NCBI RefSeq assembly: GCF_000150955.2
Contig: NC_011675.1
Location: forward strand, 148,827 to 212,826
Direction: 5' to 3'
Source of the DNA: Phaeodactylum tricornutum CCAP 1055/1
Taxonomy: Eukaryota; Bacillariophyta; Bacillariophyceae; Surirellales; Neidiaceae
Length of the DNA stretch: 64,000 nucleotides
Of this stretch, positions 44,664-54,987 are shown in pieces. Every line of letters begins with the position of its first letter. The stretch's first letter is position 1. The translations under genes and the position numbers were made by a program. The notes below the pieces were generated by a model. It made no database searches. It was not told the DNA's origin and worked only from the letters and a program-made list of their open reading frames with translations.

Positions 44664-45581
44664 GGTGGATAGACAAAAAGCGACTTCCGGTATTTTAGAT
44701 GAGTTTCAGAGGGCGGATCAAAAAAAAGCTTCGCTTCTGCAGGCCAATTCTTTTATGCGATGGGGGTCAGCGCTCCCCACTTGGGTTGGTTGCGGTAGTC
44801 AAGTGTCTACAAAAACGGAACTACGCACACGCGGTCTAATTTTTTTAGAAGATTGTATGCTGTTTTGTAGATCGCTTTTTCGAAATGTCAAGAAGACTCT
44901 CTGGAAATATCAAAGACTTTGGTTAATTATTATAGTTTTTTTTGACAAAATCTATATCTACAACTTCAAGATTGTTTTTCTCTTCTTAGGATCGAACCGA
45001 TATTTCTATCATGTGGAGAATCCCCCGTCAGCAGCAAGAAACTTATTATGTTTCTATAGTTCCGAATTACCTATCAGGATTGATGGCTTCGTATTTATGA
45101 CCAGCCCTCCTGAATGCTTTATAGGGTGTTTTTCAGTATAACAATTTACAATGAAATGATGTTAAACTTAATGAACCCGACGAGGACAGTCATCTGGCGC
45201 CTGCGTCTGTCCTATGACGTGATCCGGAAAAGGGACGTGGCAACGAGACCAAGATCTTACATTAACAGTAAGCTAGCTTGAGTAGCAAGAGTAGCTAGAG
45301 AGTTGTAAGCTATCGAATTTTTATTGAGGGTAGGGTTACTAGGGCTATTCAGACGAAGCGAAAGTTGAGTTTTGCTTGGATGAGTTCGACCGGCATGGCC
45401 GCGTGTTTCCTTTCATCGACGGAAGAGTAGGCAAGAAATCTTATGGCCGATCGTTTTCCCGGAACATTCGGCTTGCATCGGCAGCAGCCTATTTCAATTC
45501 CACTGCCGTAGTCAGGTATTTATAGCAGTACGACTGGCTAGTACTCAAAGAGATTAGAAACTGTTGAGTCTGTCGTACAAA
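44664..45581. other. Divergent promoter region, partly AT-rich
   Basis: About 0.9 kb between the NOX-like and ABCF genes. Strongly AT-rich at 44920-45170. The ORF 44662-45141 (+) begins antisense inside the NOX start and is not protein-like. No gene recognised. Confidence 0.5.
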
Positions 45582-48289
45582 ATGCCCAGCAAATGGCAGG
45601 AGAAAAAGGCCAAGCAAGAGCGTGAGGCGTTCGAACGCGACTTGCGGAATCAGGCCGATGATACGGCTCAGGAAATTCTGACGGGTGAAAGCATTCTCGA
45701 TTCTACGGCCATGGGTGGTGGCGAGCAGGAACTTTTCGAAAAAAAGCTGTCCAAAGACGAAAAGAAAGCTCGTGCCAAGGCCGCACGAGAAGCCAAAAAG
45801 CAGGCCAAACAGAAATCCAAAGGAGAAGATGACGATGAGGATGACGACGACCAAGATAAGCGGTCCGCCACAGAACTAGTTCAACAAGCCAAAGAAACTA
45901 TGCAGGCTAGCGCTGGCGGTATCTCGACGGATGATGACGGCATCGATCACGTACAGGCGGACGCTCTCGCCTCCGCCGGTACCATTTGTACCTTTTCAGC
46001 CTCGCGCAAAGGCGTCGACGCTCGGTCCCGAGATATTAATGTTCAAAACTTCACCCTTCAACACATGGGAGCCGTGCTGCTGGATGAAACCGAGATTGTT
46101 CTTAATCACGGCAATCGCTACGGTTTGGTAGGACGCAACGGATGTGGCAAGTCAACGCTTTTGCGAGCGCTGGGAGCCCGAGCCATTCCGATTCCGCGCG
46201 GTATTGATATCTTCTTTTTGTCTGAAGAAGTGGAGCCATCTGATACTATGACGGCACTCGACGCGGTCATGGCAGTTGACGAAGAACGATTGCGGCTCGA
46301 ACAACAGGCCGACGAACTCAATCACTTGCTCGCGGCACTGGCTGACGCCAGTGTGAACGACAGCGGTAACAACGGTGTGAGTAGAGAGGATAGCGAGGAC
46401 GATAAGACTCCGGAAGAGCAACAAGAAGATGTCATGGAAGTGCTGAATGCGGTATATGAGCGTTTGGACGCGCTGGACGCGAGTACTGCGGAGGTCCGTG
46501 CGCGTTCTATTCTAAAGGGCTTGGGCTTTACACACGAAATGCAGTCCAAGTTGACCAAGGACTTTTCCGGAGGATGGCGTATGCGTGTTTCCTTAGCGCG
46601 GGCCTTGTTCATTCAACCGGTATGCCTGCTACTCGACGAGCCCACGAATCACTTGGATATGGAGGCTGTTATTTGGTTGGAGGATTATCTTTCGAAATGG
46701 AACCGTATTCTGTTGCTGGTTTCACATTCGCAAGATTTTCTCAACAACGTTTGTTCGCACATGATTCACTTTACGAATAGAAAGCGATTGCAATACTACG
46801 ATGGCAACTACGACCAGTTCATCAAAACGAAGTCGGAAAAGGAAGAGAATCAGCTCAAACAGTTCAAATGGGAACAGGAACAGATGAAGTCCATGAAAGA
46901 GTACATTGCGCGATTTGGCCACGGAACGTCCAAAAACGCTAAACAGGCGCAGTCGAAAGAAAAAGTTTTGCAAAAGATGATCCGTGGGGGTTTGACCGAC
47001 AAACCAGAAGAAGAGAAACCGCTTAATTTCAAATTCACTGATCCGGGACATTTACCACCACCTGTTTTGGCCTTTCACAACGTTTCTTTCGGTTATCCAA
47101 ATTGTGAAAAGCTCTACACCAACGTTAATTTTGGTGTGGATTTGGATTCTCGAGTGGCCTTAGTCGGTCCGAACGGAGCTGGAAAAGTGCGTCTGGGTGG
47201 AAGCTGGTCCTGAGCATCGCTCGCTGATATATTACGCCTACTAATACGATTGTGCTTCTTCCTTTCACAGACTACGCTAATGAAACTCATGTCCAGCGAA
47301 TTGCAGCCATCCATGGGTGACATTCGACCCCACGGACATTTGAAGCTCGGTCGATTTACGCAGCATTTTGTGGACGTTTTGGATTTAGACATGACGCCGC
47401 TCGAGTTTTTCGAGAGCAAGTATCCCAACGACCCGCGGGAAGAACAGCGCAAATATTTGGGTCGTTTTGGAGTGTCGGGGCCGATGCAGGTGCAGAAAAT
47501 GAGGGAACTGTCCGACGGACAAAAGTCTCGCGTCGTCTTTGCCAAGGTAGGATCGGATACGGCATGAGCGGGACGCCGAGCAGTTCGACGAATTCGGGAT
47601 GACGCATATCTCTCACCTTTACTTATTTATTTGGCTCAGCTTGGTCGCGACGTTCCGCACATTTTGCTGCTCGATGAGCCGACGAACCACTTGGATATGG
47701 TACGCTGTGGGAGCTTGGAATTGGGCAAAGGCGATTCCAAACGCATTCCAGCAACACTCACGGTCGGTCTATCGTTCTCGACATTTTACAGGAAAGCATT
47801 GACGCGTTGGCTAAGGCAGTGAATGAATTCCAGGGTGGTTTGGTATTGGTGTCGCACGATATGCGTTTGATTGGTCAGGTGGCCAAGGAGATTTGGATAT
47901 GCGACAACAAAACGATAGCGATTCACCGGGGAGACATTCAGTCGTTCAAAATGGACATGCGCGCTGCCATGGGCATTGATCAGGAATCCTCTACAAGCAA
48001 CAAGCTGCGGGGAGACGCGAGCGTGTCCCAAAAGAAAATTGAGGAAACTTCGACCGCAGCTCCTTCCAAGGCGGTTCCATCGAAACGGAACATCCCGAAA
48101 GTCGAGCGTCCACCTGACCACTACCACGACGACGTCACCGTAGCCACGGTGTCGTCCGTCACGACGTCAGCGACCAATCTGTCTCTAGAGTCGTCCCTAA
48201 ACGGGACGGATACGGGTGGGGCTGCACCCAAACGCTACATTCCTCCTCATTTGCGCAAGAAAATGGCCGAAGCGGAGGCCAATACGTAA
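45582..48289 (+). CDS. ABCF-type ATPase (GCN20/ABCF family translation factor)
   Basis: Soluble protein with two ABC cassettes, 812 aa. Four exons, all phase 0: 45582-47186, 47271-47546, 47640-47699 (60 nt), 47792-48289. Introns 47187-47270, 47547-47639 and 47700-47791 begin GTGCGT, GTAGGA and GTACGC. Cassette 1: Walker A GRNGCGKS (184-191), FSGGWRMRVSLARAL and LLLDEPTNHLD. Then the ABC-linker region. Cassette 2: GPNGAGK-TTL across intron 1, LSDGQKSRVVFAK-LG across intron 2, LDEPTNHLDM-ES across intron 3, and VSHDMRLI. The N-terminus is Lys-rich and acidic, as in GCN20/ABCF1. The C-terminal extension ends in YIPPHLRKKMAEAE. ABCF proteins act on the ribosome; no membrane helices. The third exon, with Walker B, is only 20 codons. 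Confidence 0.93.
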
Positions 48290-48409
48290 GATATTCGTAA
48301 GTGGCAACGTTGTAGAGGCAAAGGGAACTAGAACTTTATTGGAGTATGTAGGTATAGGCATAGAGATACGGGTGCCGCAGTGGTGCGTAGACACTGATTG
48401 TCTACGACA

Positions 48410-48862
48410 TTATTGTGGCTGTTGCGGTGGGGGAACGTACCGGACGCGTTCGTAGGTGGAACCTAGGGCTACCCCGGCTCCCGCTGCCAGTGACGCCGCT
48501 CTCCAGCCACCACCGGATCGAAAAAGGATCATTCCGGCTACACCGCCGATTGCCAAACCCATGGCGGTGTGGATCAAACCTGAGAAACGAATGCGGGGAA
48601 GATATTGTTAGTCAAATCAGTCTGTCCGTTCCTTTGATTCGATTCTAGGGCTACGGTACAACATAACACCAACAACAATCGACACGTAGGCTTCTGTCGA
48701 CTACGCACCCGTTTCAATGTGCTCTTCAATGCCCGTCGGCAACTGCCACTTGAAGTTCGTGTCGCTCGTCGTCGTCTGCGTGGGCAAGGCCGTGGTAGAA
48801 ACCGGATTCGGGATACCGTTATCGTGGTTTCCCTTTGATTCGGTGCTTTCCGGATCCGTCAT
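48410..48862 (-). CDS. Mic10-like MICOS subunit, small two-exon gene
   Basis: Found by splice continuity; each exon is below usual ORF cut-offs. Exon 1, 48862-48709, starts MTDPESTESKG and ends GIEEHIET. The intron 48708-48580 (129 nt) starts GTGCGT and ends TCTCAG. Exon 2, 48579-48410, gives 107 aa in total, ending QQPQ. The second exon has two Gly-rich membrane segments, TAMGLAIGGVAGMILF and ASLAAGAGVALGSTYE, separated by a short charged loop (RSGGGWR). This is the layout of Mic10, the cristae-junction protein of the inner mitochondrial membrane, whose hairpin uses GxxxG and GxGxGxG motifs. Phase and both splice sites agree. Mic10 is known to be broadly conserved, but identity here is by pattern. 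Confidence 0.72.
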
Positions 48863-49453
48863 GTTGCTGTGCCCTCTCGATTCGTCTCGTGTCGTATCGT
48901 ATGTTAGTATCGAATGCCCATCCGGCAGGGGAATGATGAATTTTGGCTTGATCTCTATAAGAGAGAGTGGGATTGTTTTGATGGTTTCTCCATGGTCTGT
49001 CTGTCTCAGCCATTGGTACGGCGGGAGATCTAAGACAGACCCGGAACTTGGAAGATGTCCGGGTTCTCCGTCTGGAGTCGTCGCACGCGTCGCTGCTCGT
49101 CGGAATCGGACCGTTGGTTATATATTTGGTACGGAACGACAGTCGACATTCAAAACTACCTAGAGCTGGAGGTCTACCTCTACGTACAGCTAGCTAGCTA
49201 CCTATATAGATAGGTAGGTAATGGTAACTTTCCTACGTAGGATTCCCACGCGTGGCGGGCGAGGGTAGGTGTCAACGCTGCGAACCGCTGGAGGGCACGA
49301 ACTGTAAATTTCCGTTCGTTCGTGTTCCGCACGCGAAAGCCTCTTAGTAGAGAGTGCCTGGTCCGGTTCACTCACTCTCACTCACCCCATCCTTCGAGTC
49401 CGGCGTCGATCAAGCGCGTTCACGCGTGTACACAATAAAACACACATATACAC
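48863..49453. other. Divergent promoter region
   Basis: About 0.6 kb between the Mic10-like gene and the DGK1-like gene. Includes AGCT repeats and a near-palindrome (TACCTATATAGATAGGTA, 49199-49216). The ORF 48717-49163 (+) runs antisense through the Mic10-like exon and is not called. Confidence 0.5.
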
Positions 49454-50947
49454 TTGAACACTCATTCCCGTGACCCCCTTGTGTACACAAACATCTTTTT
49501 TTCGACTCTTTCACAAAACAAACCAGTAACCACTCTTGGGTATCTCCTTGGTTTCCTCATTTGGGCATTCATGACGACCCGTAGCATGGGACGTCGACCA
49601 TTGTGGTACGGTTACTTACTGTTGGTGTTGACGATTCCGGAACCGAGTTGTGCGCGCGTACCGTGGGGGCACGCCACACCGTTGGTCTACTTCAAGGACG
49701 CGTCGTCGTCGTCCTTCTCTCGCTCCCTGTCGGCAGCATCGACGTCCTTTCCGGCGCCGTTACCGGGCAGTAGCAGCAGTAGCAGCAACGGCGGTAGTTC
49801 CGCGTCGCTGTCTCGGGGTGGATCGACCAAGACGATCGTTAGCGTCGACGATGGCGTGGATACTCTCGATCCGGAAGCCGCAACACTGTCACCATCGGCA
49901 CCGTTACTGCCGGAGGAATCGACAACAGCGTCGTCATCCTCAATAAAATCCTCGGAAGAGACCACGTCGACGGCACGATCCGTCACGGGAGGCGCCTTCA
50001 ACAGCAGTGTGGTGACTAACAACAGTCAGAGTGCCGCCGAAACGACACCGCCTGGTACGAAAGCGAGCACGTCGGCAGCCGTTGGTCCCAAGAAGGTGAC
50101 AACCGAATACGAACAATTGCCTCGGCGCGGCTTGTGGAAACTCATTCCACGATCCAACAAGAACGATCACAAACGGATTGCCAAAACACTCAAGAATCGC
50201 AACCACACCAACAAGCGGCGTAAATTTATGCACGCGTCCTTTGGTCTCTTGTTCGCCACGCTTAATCACGTCATTCCCCGGTCCAAGTTTGTCCCCGGCA
50301 TGGCTGCTTTATCCAGTGCCACGTTACTTATGGAACTGCTCCGTTATCGCAACGAGTTTGGCTGGATGAACGACGTCCTACATTTCGTGCTCGGAAAGTC
50401 ACTCCGCAAACACGAAATGGAAGGGAAATTCACCGGTTCCTTTTATTTCTTTACCGGTGTCACCCTCACGGCCTACCTCTTCCCTCCCACCGCCGCTACG
50501 CTCGGAATTTGCCAACTGGCCATTGCCGATCCTACCGCGTCCTACTTTGGAAGGCAAACCCGACACGTCTACTGGAGTCGGATTGAAAACGGTCTGGGTG
50601 GATTCGGTCGTAACAAGGGTATACTGGGATTTCTCGGCGGCGCCGCCTGCTGCGTACCCTTCAATTACCGAGTTTTGAAACTAGCTAAATTCGGCGCCGT
50701 CCCCGTATCCAACACGGCCGTGTTGGCGGCGTCCGTGGCCCTGGGTCTGGCTGGCGCCTTGGCCGATTTGGCCGTCCCCACTCCCGCCCTCGTTCTACCG
50801 AAAAAGGTCCTCGGCGTACGGGTACCACCCTTTCACTTGGACGACAACTTCGTCGTCCCCGTAATGTCGGGATGGGCCTGCGTCCGCATTTTTGACGCCC
50901 TGGGTTGGTCGCACACCCTCGCGCTCGCACCCTTGCTCGTACTGTAA
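49454..50947 (+). CDS. DGK1/dolichol-kinase-like CTP-dependent lipid kinase
   Basis: 497-aa membrane protein, single exon. A hydrophobic N-terminus (about 27-66), a long Ser/Thr-rich segment (about 80-215), then a multi-span domain: RRKFMHASFGLLFATL, LLMELLRYR, LGKSLRKHEMEGKFTGSFYFFTGVTLTAYLFPP, and LAIADPTASYFGRQ. The last two match the yeast Dgk1 / phytol- and dolichol-kinase group, with D-[PT]-x-A-S-x-x-G-R as a signature. Yeast Dgk1 phosphorylates diacylglycerol with CTP at the ER. The exact lipid here is undetermined. An internal Met (MTTRSMG, residue 40) is an alternative start and would also leave a signal-like helix. Confidence 0.72.
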   Translation: MNTHSRDPLVYTNIFFSTLSQNKPVTTLGYLLGFLIWAFMTTRSMGRRPLWYGYLLLVLTIPEPSCARVPWGHATPLVYFKDASSSSFSRSLSAASTSFPAPLPGSSSSSSNGGSSASLSRGGSTKTIVSVDDGVDTLDPEAATLSPSAPLLPEESTTASSSSIKSSEETTSTARSVTGGAFNSSVVTNNSQSAAETTPPGTKASTSAAVGPKKVTTEYEQLPRRGLWKLIPRSNKNDHKRIAKTLKNRNHTNKRRKFMHASFGLLFATLNHVIPRSKFVPGMAALSSATLLMELLRYRNEFGWMNDVLHFVLGKSLRKHEMEGKFTGSFYFFTGVTLTAYLFPPTAATLGICQLAIADPTASYFGRQTRHVYWSRIENGLGGFGRNKGILGFLGGAACCVPFNYRVLKLAKFGAVPVSNTAVLAASVALGLAGALADLAVPTPALVLPKKVLGVRVPPFHLDDNFVVPVMSGWACVRIFDALGWSHTLALAPLLVL

Positions 50948-51294
50948 AATACGTACCATCGCGTTTTCGTGTTTTGGCAAATGAAATGGGAAACACCCCT
51001 CTAGCTTGCTGTTTTTATACTCTCATGCGTTGCCCTAGTGTAGTCGAGTCCTCTTCCTGTACTAGCTAGTAGAGGAGTACTGCTTTTCCGGTGGTAGTCC
51101 ACACAATCTCCCTGCTGGCGAGAGCGATTCGGAACAATGTGTTTTGCGACAATAGAACTCTGTCAATTGTTCGATAGAACGGCCCGAGTCGTTGTTGATG
51201 TTTCCATGTCCCATCGGTACTGAAAACCATCGGAATTTCAGGCTCTTGGACGAAGCACCGATTCCGTTCTCGGCACTTTTTTCTGTCGCCGACC
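50948..51294. other. Short intergenic region
   Basis: Between the DGK1-like gene and the PGAM gene on the same strand. A minus-strand ORF here (51066-51380) overlaps the PGAM start and is not supported. Confidence 0.5.
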
Positions 51295-52368
51295 ATGAGG
51301 GTACCGTGTCGGCGTCTACATCCACAACTTTCTGCAAAAGGCACTCGGCGACCGTTCCAATACAGCTCCTCCAATTCCATCGACGACCAACACCGTTCCA
51401 GTCATTTGGATGCTTTGCCGGGTCGACTCATTGTCGTCCGACATGGCCAATCCGTCTGGAACAAGGGGTCGAATCAGTTGGAACGCTTCACGGGCTGGAC
51501 CAACGTCGGTCTTTCGGAAAACGGTCAACGACAAGCGGTACAAGCCGCTCGGAAGTTGCACGGGTACTCGATCGATTGTGCCTACGTGAGTCTCCTCCAG
51601 CGGTCCCAAACCACGTTGCGACTTATGCTAGAGGAACTGAATGATCAAGGGCGTCGGAGTGAAGGCTACGACGATTTGACAACCGACATTCCCGTAATAT
51701 CTTCTTGGAGATTGAACGAGCGCCACTACGGAGCGTTGACGGGACAATCGAAACTCCAAGCCGAACAGCTGTTCGGCAAGGCCCAGCTAGACCTTTGGCG
51801 TTATTCGTACAAAATTCCTCCGCCACCCATGGATCCGGACACGTTTTCGTCGTGGAAGCATCAAGCCCATTGCCAAATGGCAACTTACATACATCATCGG
51901 CACAATCGTAGTCGCGTGATAGAAAAGGGCAATTCTGTCTGGGATTCGTCGCGTGCCGTCATGCCCCGCTCGGAAGCCTTTTTTGACGTCCTCCAACGCA
52001 TCGTACCGTTGTGGAAATACGGCATAGCACCGCGTTTGGCGCGTGGAGAAACGGTACTGCTGGTGGGGCACGCCAACTCCGTCAAGGCGCTACTGTGTCT
52101 TTTGGATCCCCACACGGTCACGCCAACGTCCATTGGCGCGTTGAAAATTCCGAACACCACTCCACTCGTCTACCAATTGATCCGGGACTACCCCGGAGCA
52201 TCGACCTCCGTGCCGGCATCCTTCCCAGTCCTTGGCGACCTCCGCGTAGTAATACCTCCGTCAAATTCAACGCGGTATCCACTCAGCGGGACATGGCTCG
52301 AAGACCCGCCGGTTGCTCGCGACGCTGGGACGGCCGTGGAGGAGCCCAATGCCAGTGTTCTCGGGTAA
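51295..52368 (+). CDS. PGAM: Phosphoglycerate mutase (cofactor-dependent, histidine phosphatase)
   Basis: Interconverts 3- and 2-phosphoglycerate in glycolysis. 357 aa, single exon. Catalytic RHGQSVWN (phospho-His50), FTGWTNVGLSENGQRQA, LNERHYGALTG and GHANSVKALLCLLD are all in place and correctly spaced. The first 40 residues (basic, Ser/Gln-rich, no acidic residue before Asp30) fit a mitochondrial presequence, in line with the known mitochondrial lower half of glycolysis in diatoms (inference). A C-terminal extension of about 50 residues follows the domain. A decayed copy of this 3' end lies at 53440-53630. Confidence 0.92.
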   Translation: MRVPCRRLHPQLSAKGTRRPFQYSSSNSIDDQHRSSHLDALPGRLIVVRHGQSVWNKGSNQLERFTGWTNVGLSENGQRQAVQAARKLHGYSIDCAYVSLLQRSQTTLRLMLEELNDQGRRSEGYDDLTTDIPVISSWRLNERHYGALTGQSKLQAEQLFGKAQLDLWRYSYKIPPPPMDPDTFSSWKHQAHCQMATYIHHRHNRSRVIEKGNSVWDSSRAVMPRSEAFFDVLQRIVPLWKYGIAPRLARGETVLLVGHANSVKALLCLLDPHTVTPTSIGALKIPNTTPLVYQLIRDYPGASTSVPASFPVLGDLRVVIPPSNSTRYPLSGTWLEDPPVARDAGTAVEEPNASVLG

Positions 52369-53439
52369 TACAGTTCATGCACAAACCGTGTTTTGAGCTC
52401 GTTGTAACATTACTTGTTTTCAACAAGACATTTGCATGGCTGTCGTAGATAATCGTAGAGAAGTACAAGATTCGTACGAAGCAATGACTGAGCTTGTATC
52501 GCTCTTCTTACCTTCCACCTACATCACGAATGGAACAGGCATTTTCAAGTATCAAAAGCAAAGACGTACGCCAATCTGTGAATCTAGACAAGCTGCACTG
52601 CTCTTGGTACCTTACACATGTAAAATATTGACTGGTTCAGGCACTGGTTTTCGACATGATGATATTTGTAAAGCACAAGCAAGAAGGCTAGGAACGACCC
52701 GGAGTGCAACACGAAATGGGTCCGTTTGCAAGAGAATGTTTTCACTGTCGAAAAGATGTGAGATGCATCCACGGTTTCGAAATTTGAGGAGGTTTTGACA
52801 TCGGAGTCGAGGTTGGCATGAATTATTGCAGTAGTAGTGGGCATGTTCAATCTACCTGGGGTTGTATGTCCGGCGTAGCTTTATCATATAACATGCTATC
52901 GTATAGGAGCGCCCAGCACTGTGAAGAAGCCTCGCGAGTGCTGCCGTTCAATAACTCTGTGAGCAAAGCAAGTAGACGTATAGAATGGAAGCACACGCTA
53001 ACTATGATGTCACGTAAAGATAGTTTTAGCACCATATTATAGGGTGCAATTGGGTAAGAAGAAGTTATTGTCCTCGGCCAATTTTCTTGGTGAAATGGAT
53101 TGTGTAGTGCGGAACAACCCTTGAGCACAACTCTTCTTCTACATTGTCTTTACATCTGAAGCAATACTTTCTGCGTATTTAGAAACCAGTTGGATCCTCT
53201 TTTTCACGTTAGTGACCTATCGCTTGACATTCTTTACCGGACTCAACTGCTGTCATATATCCATCTCAAAACAACCATGATACGACTCCAACTGCAGCAC
53301 ACGGATTGGTTCTACAAGAACTGATTCTGACAGGTGCTCACTTGCAAAGTTGTCTCAGGTAGGACACTCTCCAAAATAGCATGCATGCATATATTCATCA
53401 ATATGTTTACCGTTAACAACACAGTGCTATCTATTTGCG
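52369..53439. other. Intergenic region, no supported gene
   Basis: About 1.1 kb between the PGAM gene and its decayed 3' copy. ORFs here are short and lack protein-like patterns. Confidence 0.45.
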
Positions 53440-53630
53440 AAACACGTGGTCCGTCTACCAATTGATCCGGGACTAACCCGGAGCATCCACCAAACCGGTA
53501 TCCTCCCCATTTTCCATTTCCCACTTGTAGTGACACCTCCACCAACGTGGTCGCCGCCCGACGATCCAACACGGTGCCGACTTCGCGGGACACGCCTCGA
53601 AGGCCCTCCGGTTGCTCCGAATTTCTAGCA
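53440..53630 (+). pseudogene. Decayed duplicate of PGAM 3' end
   Basis: Bases 53452-53475 are identical to 52167-52190 in the PGAM gene (24 nt). The following roughly 150 nt can still be aligned with substitutions and small gaps, up to the CCGGTTGCTC shared near both ends. In the PGAM frame the tyrosine codon TAC at 52189-52191 is TAA at 53474-53476. Only the last fifth of the gene is present, with no upstream part, so this is a fragment without function. An origin by local duplication is inferred. Confidence 0.8.
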
Positions 53631-53681
53631 GGAACAATCAATTCCTGTCATCAAACACAAAAGCCGAGAAATCTGGTGAAT

Positions 53682-54413
53682 CTATAAATACCTCCTGACG
53701 TCCGTACCGTGCTGTTCGGCGTAGGGGGTAGACCACGAAGCTTGCCTGTACCGATCCATGAATCGCTTCTTGGGAGCAATGCCCCCTTTTTGATTGGGAA
53801 CGCTCGATTGTGCTGTACTGGTTGGTGACGGTAGTAGCAGCGGTGGAGGAGACTTGTTGCCGTTACGAAGCGCCTGGGTGTGAGCGAGCGGTGTGTCCCC
53901 AAACGAAAAGAATGACACTGTATACTCTTGATTGCTAGTTCCGGAACTCGTCTTCGTTGCATGGACGTTGGATATTCCGTCTTCGCTGAAGTCATCCTCG
54001 GAGGCTTCATTAAAAGAAGAAGACGCGGTAAGGTCGCTCGCACTGTCTTGGTCCTTTTCCACGGTACATTGTGTGGGAGTGTGTATCCAGCGGAGTCGCT
54101 TGGGTAGAGGTTCTTGGCCGTACCCATCCTCGCCATCATCGGGCGCATCTTCGACCGCGTCACGCCCGTCTCGGAAAAAGTCCTGGAACATGTAGTACCG
54201 CGGTGGCGCTCCGAGTTGGATCGACGGATCGGCGAGGGTATCGCTCGACCCGCCGTGGTTCATTGCGGAACGCGGACGCACGCGACGGAGCCGCGGAACT
54301 CGTAGGGGCAGCTCGGATTCCTCAGGCCGCGTCGCTGGAACGGAGTACGCGGTGAACCATCCAGGACCTGGACTTTCGTCTCGCCTACTGGATGGCGTCG
54401 ACGACTCCGTCAT
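53682..54413 (-). CDS. Hypothetical Ser/Pro-rich protein, 243 aa
   Basis: Not recognised. Low-complexity protein with a basic Arg/Pro segment (PRLRRVRPRSAMN), YYMFQDFFRDGRDAVEDAPDDGEDG, a polar acidic middle, a PPPLLLPSPTS segment, and a basic C-terminus (KKRFMDRYRQASW). No signal or membrane span. An overlapping frame at 54410-54664 encodes 84 more residues with plausible composition (VIPLPFPNYDRVPEYDPKSP) and ends a few bases past this start. A single gene with an unseen splice is possible, but no in-frame GT..AG pair was found. Coding status moderate. Confidence 0.45.
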   Translation of the reverse strand: MTESSTPSSRRDESPGPGWFTAYSVPATRPEESELPLRVPRLRRVRPRSAMNHGGSSDTLADPSIQLGAPPRYYMFQDFFRDGRDAVEDAPDDGEDGYGQEPLPKRLRWIHTPTQCTVEKDQDSASDLTASSSFNEASEDDFSEDGISNVHATKTSSGTSNQEYTVSFFSFGDTPLAHTQALRNGNKSPPPLLLPSPTSTAQSSVPNQKGGIAPKKRFMDRYRQASWSTPYAEQHGTDVRRYL

Positions 54414-54987
54414 GACGGTATTGACGATTCGGGGACGGGGTTTTGGTCAGCCACAGCGACCGAAAGAGGTCCATCCAAGTGAATATCGTCACCAGTGTGG
54501 GAAACGATGTTGTCGCGACTGGCGCGAGTTCCGATAGGTCGCGGAAACGTTTGATTCGGTATCAAAGTCACGCATAAATCTACGACGGATGGACTTTTTG
54601 GATCGTACTCTGGAACACGATCGTAGTTTGGAAAGGGCAATGGTATAACCCGGATGTCTTCCATTCGTGATCATACAGGGATCAATGTTCTTCCTCTAAC
54701 TGTAAATGACGATTCGCTTTTCACGTCCAATACGAGTAACATTTACAGGTACGAAGAGCACCCGTGGCACTCGCCCAACAGTAAATTCGTTCACGGGAAT
54801 GACGGCTATGTCAACCAACAGCGGAGCGGAACATACTAGTGGCGTGGCATCTTCTTCCAGCGCAAGCTAGCTAGTTGAGCTCCGCCATTTACAGTTAGTT
54901 TCGTTCTGTATATGTAAATCCAACCTATAAGTTCTTAATAGTTAGAAATGTATCGGGCCGAAATAGGAAGTGTAACGCCGGAGGAGT
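54414..54987. other. Region between two minus-strand genes
   Basis: Contains the 84-codon open frame 54410-54664 (-) discussed with the preceding gene. The remainder up to the SEC63 stop shows nothing. Confidence 0.4.

Noticed and set aside
44662-45141. 159-codon ORF starting inside the NOX start codon on the opposite strand
   Set aside because: Chance frame through AT-rich intergenic DNA; hydrophobic stretches come from poly-T.
49190-49220. AGCT repeats and near-palindrome TACCTATATAGATAGGTA
   Set aside because: Short, in a promoter spacer, with no flanking duplication or coding content to suggest a mobile element.
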